From assembly GCA_018396615.1 (NCBI GenBank), contig JAGTQT010000008.1:1-39983 (forward strand): DNA of 39,983 bases, read 5' to 3'. The stretch is from Candidatus Bathyarchaeota archaeon. GTDB lineage: Archaea > Thermoproteota > Bathyarchaeia > Bathyarchaeales > Bathycorpusculaceae. A program made the translations under genes and the position numbers. Below the pieces are notes generated by a model. The model was given only the letters and a program-made list of their open reading frames with translations, was not told where the DNA came from and did not search any database. Positions 8,322-17,421 of the stretch are shown piece after piece (the stretch's first letter is position 1; the number at the start of each line of letters is the position of its first letter).

Positions 8322-10538
8322 ATGGTTCGCTACAGACAGGTTGAAGAAATCGTAAAACTCATGAATTACCCAGAGATGATTAGGAACACAAGCATCATAG
8401 CCCACGTTGACCACGGAAAAACCACGCTTTCAGACAGTTTACTTGCCGCAGCAGGCATCATAAGCGAGCAAAGAGCCGGCCAACAGCTCGTTCTCGACTC
8501 ATGGGAGCTTGAACAAAAAAGACAGATGACAGTATTCGCATCAAACATAAGTCTAGCCCACATCTACAAAGACAAGGAATATCTCATCAACCTAATTGAC
8601 ACGCCAGGCCACATAGACTTCAGCGGAGCAGTGACACGAAGCCTACGAGCAGTGGACGGCGCACTCGTAGTTGTTGACGCCGTAGAGGGCCCGATGACCC
8701 AGACCGAAACCGTTTTGATGCAAGCATTGCGTGAAAGGGTTAAACCTATCCTTTTCATAAACAAAGTTGACCGACTGATCAAAGAGATAAAACTAACACC
8801 TGAAGAGATTCAAAGAAAGTTCGCGAAAATAATTCTCCGAATTAACAATCTTATCGAAAAATATGCGCCGCCAGAGCATAAAAAGGACTGGCAGGTTAAA
8901 GTTGAAGATGGATCGGTAGCATTTGGCTCGGCTCTCCACAAATGGGGGCTAAACCTTCCACATATGAAAATGAAAGGCGTGACCTTCAAGGAAATCATCG
9001 ACGCCTATTCAGGCGAGAAGGAAGACATAGATAGGAAAGTTGACGCTCTATGCAAGAAAGCTCCAGTCTACGAGCCTATCCTTGACATGTTCTGTGAACA
9101 TCTACCTAATCCGCTGCAGGCACAGCCATACCGCCAAAGCCAAATCTGGCCTGGAGATGCCAACAGTGTAGTAGGCAAAGCAATGGCAAAAGTTGATCCC
9201 AGCGGACCTGTCCTGATGTGCATTTCAACAATTGAGGTTGATCCCCACAGCGGCGTGGTTGCTATCGGACGCGTGTTCAGCGGCACGGTTGAGAAAGGCA
9301 AGACTGTTAGCCTCATTACAAGCAAGCAAAAAGGAACCATTCAACAGGTTTACATGAGCATGGCCGCTGACAGGGTTATAGTTGATAAGGTTCCTGCGGG
9401 AAACATTGCTGCTCTCTCAGGGTTACCGTCAATTCACGTAGGCGAAACTGTAGCAGAAGAAGGAGTTGAAACGCAACCATTTGAAGGGCTGAAGTATGTT
9501 TCAGATCCCGTGGTGACAGTTGCAGTTGAGCCTGCAGATGTTAAGGACTTACCGTTGTTTGACAAGGTGATGCATAAGCTAACAACGGAAGACCCGAACC
9601 TGCATTTTCTGATCAACAAGGAAAGCGGCGAATACCTTCTAAGCGGCATGGGTGAGCTGCACCTTGAGATCACGGCTTACCGAATGCAGGAAGCGGGATT
9701 AAAAGTCAAGATAAGCAAGCCAATTGTCATTTACCGCGAAACAATAAGCCACGACTACAAAGGTCCACCAGTTATGGGTAAAAGCCCGAACAAGCACAGC
9801 AAGCTTTGGGTTACGCTTGAAAAGCTCTCTGAAGAAGTTATAGAAGCTATTAAAATTGGAAAGATTTCGGAAATGCAGACTCGTGAAGAAAGACAGAAAA
9901 CCTTGAAACAGTTTGGCTGGGAAACCGATGACGCACGCAACGTGGTAGCGATAGAGGGCACAAACATAATGGTTAACCGAATAAAGGGAAGACAATACGT
10001 GGATGAGGTTATGGACCACATAAAGTCAGGTTTCCGCGAAGCTGTAAACACGTCAGTCTTAGCCAAGGAGCCGGCATACGGATTAAAAGTGAACTTGGAA
10101 GACATAACGGTTCACGAAGACCCAGTTCATAGAGGACCAGCCCAGATCTTGCCAATGACATGGCGACCGATCTGGTGTAGTTTCTTGCTAAGCGACCCTA
10201 AATTGCTTGAACCGCTGATAAGCTTTGAATGTAAGGTGCCGAACGACTTCGTTAGCAACGTCATCGCTATAGTGCAGAAAAGACGCGGAAAAATCATAGA
10301 TATGACCAATGAAGAAGACATGATGATTGTAAAAGCAGAAATGCCTGTTGCTGAATCGTTCGGACTTGCAGAAGAGCTACGATCATCAACCGAGGGAAGA
10401 GCTTTCTGGGCAACACAGTTCAGCCGCTGGGCTCCTGTGCCGGAACAGATGCAGGCAGAGATCATAAGACAAATACGCGAGAGAAGAGGATTAAGCCCGA
10501 CTCCGCCTGATGCTAAAGAATTCTTCGAAGAAGCATAG
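8322..10538 (+). CDS. fusA: Archaeal translation elongation factor 2
   Basis: 738 aa; AHVDHGKTTLSDSLL, DTPGHIDF, NKVDR; diphthamide-site context VHEDPVHRGPAQI typical of aEF-2. Confidence 0.98.
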   Translation: MVRYRQVEEIVKLMNYPEMIRNTSIIAHVDHGKTTLSDSLLAAAGIISEQRAGQQLVLDSWELEQKRQMTVFASNISLAHIYKDKEYLINLIDTPGHIDFSGAVTRSLRAVDGALVVVDAVEGPMTQTETVLMQALRERVKPILFINKVDRLIKEIKLTPEEIQRKFAKIILRINNLIEKYAPPEHKKDWQVKVEDGSVAFGSALHKWGLNLPHMKMKGVTFKEIIDAYSGEKEDIDRKVDALCKKAPVYEPILDMFCEHLPNPLQAQPYRQSQIWPGDANSVVGKAMAKVDPSGPVLMCISTIEVDPHSGVVAIGRVFSGTVEKGKTVSLITSKQKGTIQQVYMSMAADRVIVDKVPAGNIAALSGLPSIHVGETVAEEGVETQPFEGLKYVSDPVVTVAVEPADVKDLPLFDKVMHKLTTEDPNLHFLINKESGEYLLSGMGELHLEITAYRMQEAGLKVKISKPIVIYRETISHDYKGPPVMGKSPNKHSKLWVTLEKLSEEVIEAIKIGKISEMQTREERQKTLKQFGWETDDARNVVAIEGTNIMVNRIKGRQYVDEVMDHIKSGFREAVNTSVLAKEPAYGLKVNLEDITVHEDPVHRGPAQILPMTWRPIWCSFLLSDPKLLEPLISFECKVPNDFVSNVIAIVQKRRGKIIDMTNEEDMMIVKAEMPVAESFGLAEELRSSTEGRAFWATQFSRWAPVPEQMQAEIIRQIRERRGLSPTPPDAKEFFEEA

Positions 10539-10625
10539 GCCCAGATATAACTTCTCTTTTTCGTTTTCCAGTTTTTTAGCAAGCTTTATTGATATACTAC
10601 GCCAATATTCACTTGCAGAGAAACT

Positions 10626-11222
10626 ATGATAGTCGGCATTTGTGGAAGCCCTCGGAAAGGGGCAACAGAACAAGTTCTTAGAGAAGCATTAGTTATTCTG
10701 GAAAAAAAAGGGTTGGCAACATGCTTCTTCACGGTTAGAGGAAAAGACATTGGTTTTTGTCAGCACTGTGATTATTGCCTTCGAATGAAGAAATGCAAGA
10801 TCGAAGATGATATGCAGGAGCTTTACCCCCTGCTGGAAAAGGCAAAAGGCATAGTGTTTGCCACGCCTGTTTACAATGGAGGAGTCAGCGCCCAAACTAA
10901 GGCGATTATGGACAGGTGCAGGGCACTGCTGGCTGCAAACAGCAAGGCTCTTAGAGGAAAGATCGGCGCAGCAATTGCTGTAGGAGGAGACAGAGCCGGT
11001 GGACAGGAACTTGCACTTCTGCAAGTCCACACATTTTACATCTTAAACGGCGTAATTCCCATAAGCGGCGGCTTCTTCGGAGCCAATCTTGGAGCCACCT
11101 TCTGGTCAAAGGACAAGATCGAAGATGTTAAAGCAGATGAAGAAGGATTCAGATCCCTGAGAAAGACCATGAAGAGACTTGTGGAAATGCTTAATGAAAA
11201 TGAGGAGAAAAGGAAGGTTTGA
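10626..11222 (+). CDS. Iron-sulfur flavoprotein (Isf-like), flavodoxin-fold NADPH-dependent FMN reductase family
   Basis: GICGSPRKGATE phosphate loop; compact cysteine motif CQHCDYCLRMKKC; TPVYNGGVSAQTKAIMDRC. Confidence 0.85.
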   Translation: MIVGICGSPRKGATEQVLREALVILEKKGLATCFFTVRGKDIGFCQHCDYCLRMKKCKIEDDMQELYPLLEKAKGIVFATPVYNGGVSAQTKAIMDRCRALLAANSKALRGKIGAAIAVGGDRAGGQELALLQVHTFYILNGVIPISGGFFGANLGATFWSKDKIEDVKADEEGFRSLRKTMKRLVEMLNENEEKRKV

Positions 11223-11824
11223 CAGCTAAGCCGCTGAAAGCTAAAAAGAAAAGGGTTGCTTGGGGAATCACTGGCAGCGGAGAGAAGTTGCATGAAACTA
11301 TAGAAATGATGAAAGAGCTTAAGAGGCTCTATGGACACGAAGTGGACATAAATGTCTATCTTTCTAAAGCTGGCGAGCAAGTTGCCAAATACTATAGGCT
11401 GCTCGATGATTTGAAGATGAGTTTTGGAAAAGTGGCAGTTGAAGTGAACGCTAACTCGCCTTTTCTAGCTGGGCAACTTCAGCTGGGACTATTTAAGTTT
11501 CTGCTAATTGCTCCGGCTACTTCAAACACTGTTGCGAAAATCGCGGTCGGGATCGCGGATTCGATGCTGAGCAATGCGGCGGCGATGGCTTTGAAAGCTC
11601 GCATCGCAATTTACGTGCTTCCCTCAGACTGGAAGGAAGGAACAGTTGTCACTAAACTTCCAGACGGACGAGAATTAAATATACATGTCAGAAAGGAAGA
11701 CGCTGACAACACGAGGAAACTGAAAACCATGGAAAATGTGTTTGTAATCGAGCATCCAGAAGCAATCCATGAAATCTTTAACAAACATTTCGACAAAGAA
11801 AAACCTGCCAAACCTCTATTCTAA
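11219..11824 (+). CDS. afpA: Archaeoflavoprotein AfpA-like flavoprotein
   Basis: TTG start overlapping the upstream TGA; AWGITGSGEKLHET, LLIAPATSNTVAKIAVGIADSMLSNAAA, typical flavoprotein (DFP-like) core. Confidence 0.8.
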   Translation: MTAKPLKAKKKRVAWGITGSGEKLHETIEMMKELKRLYGHEVDINVYLSKAGEQVAKYYRLLDDLKMSFGKVAVEVNANSPFLAGQLQLGLFKFLLIAPATSNTVAKIAVGIADSMLSNAAAMALKARIAIYVLPSDWKEGTVVTKLPDGRELNIHVRKEDADNTRKLKTMENVFVIEHPEAIHEIFNKHFDKEKPAKPLF

Positions 11825-12438
11825 CGAAGCTTTGGCAGAAAACGCCCAGTCCTTTTCTGATACTCCACATACTTCTCTCCGAAACGCTCTATCAAAAGCT
11901 TTTCTTCTTGGTAAGTTACACAGTAATAGCCCGGAACGCCTACAAGGGGAACGAGGGCAATCGGGTTTAACAGAAACAGAGGCAAGCCTACGAACATGAG
12001 AATGTAGCCGAGATATGATGGATGACGCACATAGCTGTAGGGACCTGAGGTAACTAGCTTGTGGCTTTCAGACATGTTCCACGAAACAGCGTACTTTCCC
12101 CTTGCTATAACACTCCAGTCAAAGACTAAGTGACCGACGAGAGTTAGACAAAAACCAAAAAACTGCAAGCCGACTGAAATGTAAGACTCAAATTGCCGAG
12201 AGAGGGGATTAATAGACCCAAGACCGCCTAGGACAAGAAAACAATAAACAAATAACTCAAAGAAATATGCTAGCGTACCTATTGCTGCCATCCAGAGAGC
12301 AACTCCAGAAGGGTTTAGAGTCGAAGAGCGCTTTGGGACGCCTTCCCTTCTGCGGAATACAATGTTCCATGAATTGATAAGAATAAAGAAGCCTAGACAT
12401 CCTAAGAGAACAACTGCAACAGCGCCATCACTAAGCAT
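11821..12438 (-). CDS. Isoprenylcysteine carboxyl methyltransferase / phospholipid methyltransferase-like membrane protein
   Basis: C-terminal LVTSGPYSYVRHPSYLGYILMFVGLPL...YQEEKLLIERFGEKYVEYQKRTGRFLP; start trimmed from 12579 to the Met at 12436-12438 (MLSDGAVAVVLLG). Confidence 0.85.
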   Translation of the reverse strand: MLSDGAVAVVLLGCLGFFILINSWNIVFRRREGVPKRSSTLNPSGVALWMAAIGTLAYFFELFVYCFLVLGGLGSINPLSRQFESYISVGLQFFGFCLTLVGHLVFDWSVIARGKYAVSWNMSESHKLVTSGPYSYVRHPSYLGYILMFVGLPLFLLNPIALVPLVGVPGYYCVTYQEEKLLIERFGEKYVEYQKRTGRFLPKLR

Positions 12439-12539
12439 AGAGCGACTCAACTCGCGTGCTTGCAGATATACAGAAGATTGGGAAAAGATTAACCTTATTT
12501 TCACCTTAAGACTTATTCTGCCAATCCCAGTGTTAACAC

Positions 12540-12803
12540 ATGTTTCATCTAATGGTCGTGCTGATCGCCGGAATAGCATTAGGTTACTTTCTGCGAGGAA
12601 AAAGCAAGGCGCGTATAAGCAAAGCCATTTTCGCGTCGATAATGCTTCTTATATTCTTTCTAGGATTTACATTGGGCTCAAACAGCGAACTGCTTAGATC
12701 GCTGCCTATTTTTGGGTGGAACGCTCTTTTAATCGCGCTGATTTCTATGCTGCTCAGTGCTGCATTTGCATTACTGGTTAAACGTTTGGTGAAGATAGAG
12801 TGA
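12540..12803 (+). CDS. LysO-type exporter, N-terminal half (DUF340)
   Basis: 87 aa, three TM; translationally coupled (ATGA-type overlap) to the downstream LysO-like ORF. Confidence 0.65.
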   Translation: MFHLMVVLIAGIALGYFLRGKSKARISKAIFASIMLLIFFLGFTLGSNSELLRSLPIFGWNALLIALISMLLSAAFALLVKRLVKIE

Positions 12804-13402
12804 TAAAGTATATTCTCATAGCACTTGCTACTGGAGCATTAGCGGGTTATGCAAACAGCAATCTAGGAGTTTTCGACAACTCAGCAGCCGGATTTCTATT
12901 TGATGCCTCTCTAGTGTTCTTGGTTTTCATGATGGGGCTATCATTTGGCAAGGACAGAGACGCTCTAGAGAAAATGAAGAAAAAAGGACCTAGAATTCTA
13001 GCATTACCGCTTGCAATCGCGTTCGGCAGCATATTGGGAGGAGCTATAAGCGGGCTCATCCTCGGAATTCGAATGGTCGAAACAGCAACTGTGAGCGCTG
13101 GATTCGGCTGGTACACATTGGCTGGTCCCTTAACTGGGCAAATGTTTGGAGCAGAGATGGGAGCGTTGGGGTTTATAGCCAACTTGCTTAGAGAACTGAT
13201 AACAATAGTCACGATGGCTGCCACAGCAAAAATTGATAGGTATATGCCGATAGCTTTTGGAGGAGCTACTACAATGGACACAACATTGCCCCTCATGGTC
13301 CACTACTGCGGGAACGAAATGGCGGTCACCGCATTCGCAAGCGGCTTCGCTTTGAGCATTATGGCACCATTTACTATCACCGCGATAGGTTCCCTTGGAT
13401 AA
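12800..13402 (+). CDS. lysO: LysO-family lysine exporter, C-terminal half
   Basis: GFGWYTLAGPLTGQMFGAEMGALGFIANLLREL and GGATTMDTTLPLMVHYCG are diagnostic LysO/YbjE blocks. Confidence 0.88.
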   Translation: MIKYILIALATGALAGYANSNLGVFDNSAAGFLFDASLVFLVFMMGLSFGKDRDALEKMKKKGPRILALPLAIAFGSILGGAISGLILGIRMVETATVSAGFGWYTLAGPLTGQMFGAEMGALGFIANLLRELITIVTMAATAKIDRYMPIAFGGATTMDTTLPLMVHYCGNEMAVTAFASGFALSIMAPFTITAIGSLG

Positions 13403-13458
13403 ACATGAGAAACAAGATTAGACGATCTAGTTTGACCCTAAGGCATATTTTCAGCGTG

Positions 13459-14091
13459 CTAATGCTTGGATAAATGCGATATTCCTTTCTTTAAAATAAC
13501 GTTATCCATTACCATACATAGAACCCGAAATACCTCTTCAGCGCTTAAGCAGTTCGTGTCCAGTATAAGAAGGAAAGGAGCAAAATCTTCTCCAAGACTG
13601 AATCCATAGAGCCTCTTGTAAATCGTTTTAGTGCGCTTCTCTTTCTCTCTCATGGCAACGAGGGCTTTATCCAAGTCTAAGTGATCTCGCTGCCCAATTC
13701 TTTTAGCTCTCTTTTCAGGAGACGCTTCCAGCCATATTTTGAAACCACTTTTCAAAAGCCAAGGCATAGTCCAGCTGTCTAAAATGATGTTTCCTTTTTT
13801 TGCCTCTTTCAAGAGCCTCTTGTCTACGATGCAGTCAAACTTCGAGTTCTCATCTCTTCTTTTAAGGAAATGCAGTCCCTCAGCAGTCTCCCACCAGCCG
13901 CGTTCAACGGATTTGTAGCCTTTTTCCGCGGCTAAGGCTTTCAGGGCATCGCCCCCAGAGTAGTATCGAAGCCCGTATTTTTTAGCCAGCCTCTTCGCCA
14001 CTGTGCTTTTTCCACTTCCAGCCATGCCGCAAATGCAGATAACTACGTCTTTTCCGGCTGTTTCAGCTGATTTTAACCTCGTCATCTGCAT
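13459..14091 (-). CDS. cmk: Archaeal-type cytidylate kinase
   Basis: ICGMAGSGKSTVAKRLAKKYGLRYYSGGD P-loop; syntenic with L34e in archaea. Confidence 0.88.
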   Translation of the reverse strand: MQMTRLKSAETAGKDVVICICGMAGSGKSTVAKRLAKKYGLRYYSGGDALKALAAEKGYKSVERGWWETAEGLHFLKRRDENSKFDCIVDKRLLKEAKKGNIILDSWTMPWLLKSGFKIWLEASPEKRAKRIGQRDHLDLDKALVAMREKEKRTKTIYKRLYGFSLGEDFAPFLLILDTNCLSAEEVFRVLCMVMDNVILKKGISHLSKH

Positions 14092-14104
14092 GTCCCAGAT
14101 TTGG

Positions 14105-14374
14105 TTAAATGCTTCTTGCAGCCTTTTTCAAACTTGCTCTAAGGCAGAGATGGCACAGTCGTCCACCGTGGAGACGAGAAACTCTTCTTGCGGTCTTGTT
14201 GGATTTGCGCATTCTCAGAGAAGACTCGCTGGAAAAACCCGCTAACACTTGTCCACAAACACGACACCGAGGCTTCGCTCCTATTTCCTTCTTATACTGA
14301 ACACAAACTCCCTTGCCAGATGCTGGTCTTTGAACACGTTTTCTGCTTCGAGTGCGCAAACTGGGTCTTGGCAT
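14105..14374 (-). CDS. rpl34e: Ribosomal protein eL34 (L34e)
   Basis: MPRPSLRTRSRKRV start, two CxxC pairs (CRVCG, CHLC), LHGGRLCHLCL; start trimmed from the ORF-track Met at 14383. Confidence 0.92.
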   Translation of the reverse strand: MPRPSLRTRSRKRVQRPASGKGVCVQYKKEIGAKPRCRVCGQVLAGFSSESSLRMRKSNKTARRVSRLHGGRLCHLCLRASLKKAARSI

Positions 14375-14375
14375 A

Positions 14376-14876
14376 CTATTCACTTACCTCGACAAGCCCA
14401 AATATGTGCGAGAATATCGTGCCAAAAAGGAAAGAGCAGAGGAGATACCACCAGAAAAGAGAGACAAGAGTTCCAAGGAGCGGAAGCGAAATTAACGGTC
14501 CCACACCTGGAAAATAGGCAACGTGGATCAAAGCGGGTTGTCCATCCGGCCCAGTTGTTGTGTAGAAGCCGCCAAGGATTTGCCACATAATTATGAGAGG
14601 AACAATAAAGAGCAGGGACACTTTCATTGATTGCCACATCATCTTGGATTGAAGTTGCATGATATGTTGCTGTTTCTTCATCAGCTTTTCCAAGGTTTTT
14701 TTGTCTCCTGCTTTTTGAGCTTTTCTAAGTTCAGTGTTCCATTCTGAGACCTCTTTGCGCATTGCTTTTGTTTTTTCAGGGTTGGAGAGAAGGCGATTTA
14801 CAAGCGACGTGAGCAGAGAAACTCCCGCGGCTAAGGAAAGTATGAATATGGTTGATATTGGTATGCTCTGAAGCAA
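14376..14876 (-). CDS. EMC3/TMCO1 (DUF106) membrane protein, archaeal YidC-like insertase
   Basis: EWNTELRKAQKAGDKKTLEKLMKKQQHIMQLQSKMMWQSMK followed by TM segments; between secY and L34e. Confidence 0.88.
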   Translation of the reverse strand: MLQSIPISTIFILSLAAGVSLLTSLVNRLLSNPEKTKAMRKEVSEWNTELRKAQKAGDKKTLEKLMKKQQHIMQLQSKMMWQSMKVSLLFIVPLIIMWQILGGFYTTTGPDGQPALIHVAYFPGVGPLISLPLLGTLVSLFWWYLLCSFLFGTIFSHIFGLVEVSE

Positions 14877-14952
14877 GGCTACTCTGTCACCTGAGCTTTG
14901 ATACTTGCATTGATGAATTCTATTCTATAGGGAGATAACCGGGACGTCAGGG

Positions 14953-16431
14953 TTAACCTCCGAATATTCTTCTAAAGGCTGGATACATTTCCGCAGCACG
15001 TTCCCGCAAGAGTATCTCGTAATACTGATAGATTATCCCAACCGAAAGCAGGATACCCATTCCCGAACCAAAAACACCGAAGAAATCAGTGATTCCAGCA
15101 ACCAGTCCAACAAATATTCCGCCCAGAACAGTAACAGCTGGAATATAACGTTGAAGAATTGCTTGGATAGCCTGCCCAGACCGTCGGTAGCCAGGAATCT
15201 GCATTCCAGAATCCACAAGCTGCTTAGCCACGGTTGACGGGCCTAAACCACCGACTTCCAGCCAAGTGAGAGAGAACACAACACAAAAACCAACCAATAT
15301 TAAAAGGTACCCTATGGCTTGTTCAGGATGTTCCATTACACTTGCGAAGCTACGGGGTGCAGTCACATAGTAAACTAGACCGTTAATGGGGCGGATAGTG
15401 GGCTGGGTGCTTCCTGGAGGCGTATAGCGTTCATACTGCCCGAGAAGATTAAGCCAGAAATTACTGTTGTTCTGGTTGAAGTTGCTCCAAAGAATCTGTG
15501 AGAAGAAGTAGACATTCGCAAATAATGCGGAGGCAAAAATTACTGGAAGGTTAGACACGTAAAGTAGCTTAATCGGGTACCGGCTACGATATCCCTTGTA
15601 TCCCGCGTAAGACAAGGGTAACTCGACTCTGACGCCCTCCATGTAGATCACAACTAGAAACGCAACGATTGTTGCAATAAAACCAAACATAGCGGGCAAT
15701 GTTGGATCCTCTGGTCTTATGAAAACGTTTACCCACGACCACGTGCTTGTCGTGTTCGAGACTTGTGCACCACTCATTATTTTCGGAATCATCTGGGGAA
15801 GCGCTATAAACGCGCCGAAAGTGTTGGCATCAGACATCGGTCCCGCCACACCAAAGCAGTCCCAGAAGATGCTTTGAGCCACTCCAGCCATAATGAACAA
15901 ACTAATGCCGCTGCCGAAGCCCCAGCCTTTTTGCACCAATTCATCAAGCAGAAGCACGATCACTCCCACGGCTATGAGCTGGAGAAACACCATCAATGCC
16001 GTTGTTCCCGCTAGTTGACCGTACATGCCGCCAATTATGTAGGCGGATGCCTGAACACCTGTAAGTACAATGGAGAAAACTTTGCTAGCTGTCGTGAAAA
16101 GTGCTCGGTCTTCAGGATTAGACATGTCGCACTGAATCATCGCGGAACCAACCAGAAGCTGCAATATCAGTCCCGCCGTAACTATGGGGCCGATACCTAA
16201 CTCCATTAATGTGCCCCGCGTTGAGGCAAATATAGTTCTAAGTGCTGCAAGCTCACCCTCAGGCGCGGATGACACACCATAAAGCGGAACCTGCGCCATA
16301 ACTAGGTAAATTATAAGTGCGATAGCGGTCCAGAAGATTTTTTCATTGAATCTGACTCGCCGTTCAGGGGGCTTTACTTCTGGAATAACTCTTGCGATAG
16401 GCTTGAACAGGCTTAGGAAACGGCCGGCCAT
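14953..16431 (-). CDS. secY: Preprotein translocase subunit SecY
   Basis: 492 aa, about 10 TM; MAQVPLYGV, GIGPIVTAGLILQLLVGS, GWGFGSGISLFI. Confidence 0.98.
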   Translation of the reverse strand: MAGRFLSLFKPIARVIPEVKPPERRVRFNEKIFWTAIALIIYLVMAQVPLYGVSSAPEGELAALRTIFASTRGTLMELGIGPIVTAGLILQLLVGSAMIQCDMSNPEDRALFTTASKVFSIVLTGVQASAYIIGGMYGQLAGTTALMVFLQLIAVGVIVLLLDELVQKGWGFGSGISLFIMAGVAQSIFWDCFGVAGPMSDANTFGAFIALPQMIPKIMSGAQVSNTTSTWSWVNVFIRPEDPTLPAMFGFIATIVAFLVVIYMEGVRVELPLSYAGYKGYRSRYPIKLLYVSNLPVIFASALFANVYFFSQILWSNFNQNNSNFWLNLLGQYERYTPPGSTQPTIRPINGLVYYVTAPRSFASVMEHPEQAIGYLLILVGFCVVFSLTWLEVGGLGPSTVAKQLVDSGMQIPGYRRSGQAIQAILQRYIPAVTVLGGIFVGLVAGITDFFGVFGSGMGILLSVGIIYQYYEILLRERAAEMYPAFRRIFGG

Positions 16432-16441
16432 GATTTAGCAA

Positions 16442-16882
16442 CTACTCTCCTTGTTCCCGAGTTTCTGTTAAGAGTTGTCCTCCGGCTTTTTCTATTTTTT
16501 CAGCAGCAGATCTCGAAGAAGATTGCACCTTAACAATAAGTGGTTTGGTAACTTTGCCTGTTCCAAGGAGTTTTGTGTAGCCTAGTCGTCCAAGGTCTAC
16601 GAGAAGCTTGTTTTCCTCAGTTTTCTCAGATAGTTTTTCAGCTATTTCATCAAGCCTTCCCACGTTTACTGTCTTCACTTTCTGTTTGAGACTTTTAGGC
16701 GACGTGAAGCCTTTCTTGCCAAAATAGTCTGGCTCGTATCTCAGAACCCAAGACCATCCTCTCTTGTGGCGCCCTGATTTTCTGAAGCCTTTCGAGCCGG
16801 TGTCACGGTGCTGACCTACTCTGCCGTAGCCTTCGGTTCTTGAGCCACGCTTCTTGCGGTGTTTTCTAAGTCTATGCGGCAT
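16442..16882 (-). CDS. rplO: Ribosomal protein uL15
   Basis: MPHRLRKHRKKRGSRTEGYGRVGQHRDTGSKGFRKSGRHKRGWSW. Confidence 0.95.
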   Translation of the reverse strand: MPHRLRKHRKKRGSRTEGYGRVGQHRDTGSKGFRKSGRHKRGWSWVLRYEPDYFGKKGFTSPKSLKQKVKTVNVGRLDEIAEKLSEKTEENKLLVDLGRLGYTKLLGTGKVTKPLIVKVQSSSRSAAEKIEKAGGQLLTETREQGE

Positions 16883-16885
16883 GTT

Positions 16886-17359
16886 CTAACCTGCTAACTT
16901 GTCAATGGGCTTTTCTTCAACGCTTTTTTTCAGGCGTATTTCAAGTACGCCGTTTTTATGGTTTGTGCGAATTGTGTTTGGAATCACTCTATTAGGAAGA
17001 TTTAAACTTTTATAGTACTTGCGGTCAGACGTCTCAGCAGAAAGCGTCAAACGCTGATTCTTGACGTTGATACGTATATTTTCCATGGCGTAACCGACGA
17101 TCTCCGCGACCACCGTGATTTCTTTATCACTCTCGAGAATGTCTATAAGAGGCTCTGGCTCCCTGCATTTTCTTCCCCCAAGAGCTCGCGGAACTCTATA
17201 CTTGTAGGCAAAAGGTTTTCTTTTAAGTTCCAAAGCCTTGAATGTTTGCGAGATCTTCTGTTTTTTTGTTTTTCTAAGAGCTTTTTCAAACCATTGTGAA
17301 CGTTTCCTGCTTCTTCGCCATTTAGCGCTCAATCTTGCCCTCTCCCATTTCCGTTGCAC
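16886..17359 (-). CDS. Hsp20/alpha-crystallin-domain protein with strongly basic N-terminal extension
   Basis: About 75 aa of Arg/Lys-rich N-terminus, then EPLIDILESDKEITVVAEIVGYAMENIRINVKNQRLTLSAE...KNGVLEIRLKK (ACD with GVL motif); GTG start; between L30 and L15. Confidence 0.75.
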   Translation of the reverse strand: MQRKWERARLSAKWRRSRKRSQWFEKALRKTKKQKISQTFKALELKRKPFAYKYRVPRALGGRKCREPEPLIDILESDKEITVVAEIVGYAMENIRINVKNQRLTLSAETSDRKYYKSLNLPNRVIPNTIRTNHKNGVLEIRLKKSVEEKPIDKLAG

Positions 17360-17399
17360 ACGAAGAATAGCAGAAGCAACTATAAAATGTATCGCAACG

Positions 17400-17418
17400 A
17401 AAAAAGTTGCTTGGCAAC
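17400..17418 (-). terminator. Hairpin plus U-tract resembling an intrinsic terminator after L30
   Basis: Minus strand GTTGC-CAA-GCAAC followed directly by TTTTTT. Confidence 0.4.
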
Positions 17419-17421
17419 ATC

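Noticed and set aside
10080-10160. Apparent deviation GPAQ in the EF-2 diphthamide loop (versus eukaryotic GGGQ)
   Set aside because: HRGPAQ is the usual archaeal form, so not unusual
10127-10582. 151-aa minus-strand ORF over the EF-2 3' end
   Set aside because: Antisense to conserved EF-2 codons; composition typical of a shadow ORF
12847-13296. 149-aa minus-strand ORF opposite LysO
   Set aside because: Antisense to conserved LysO motifs; no family resemblance
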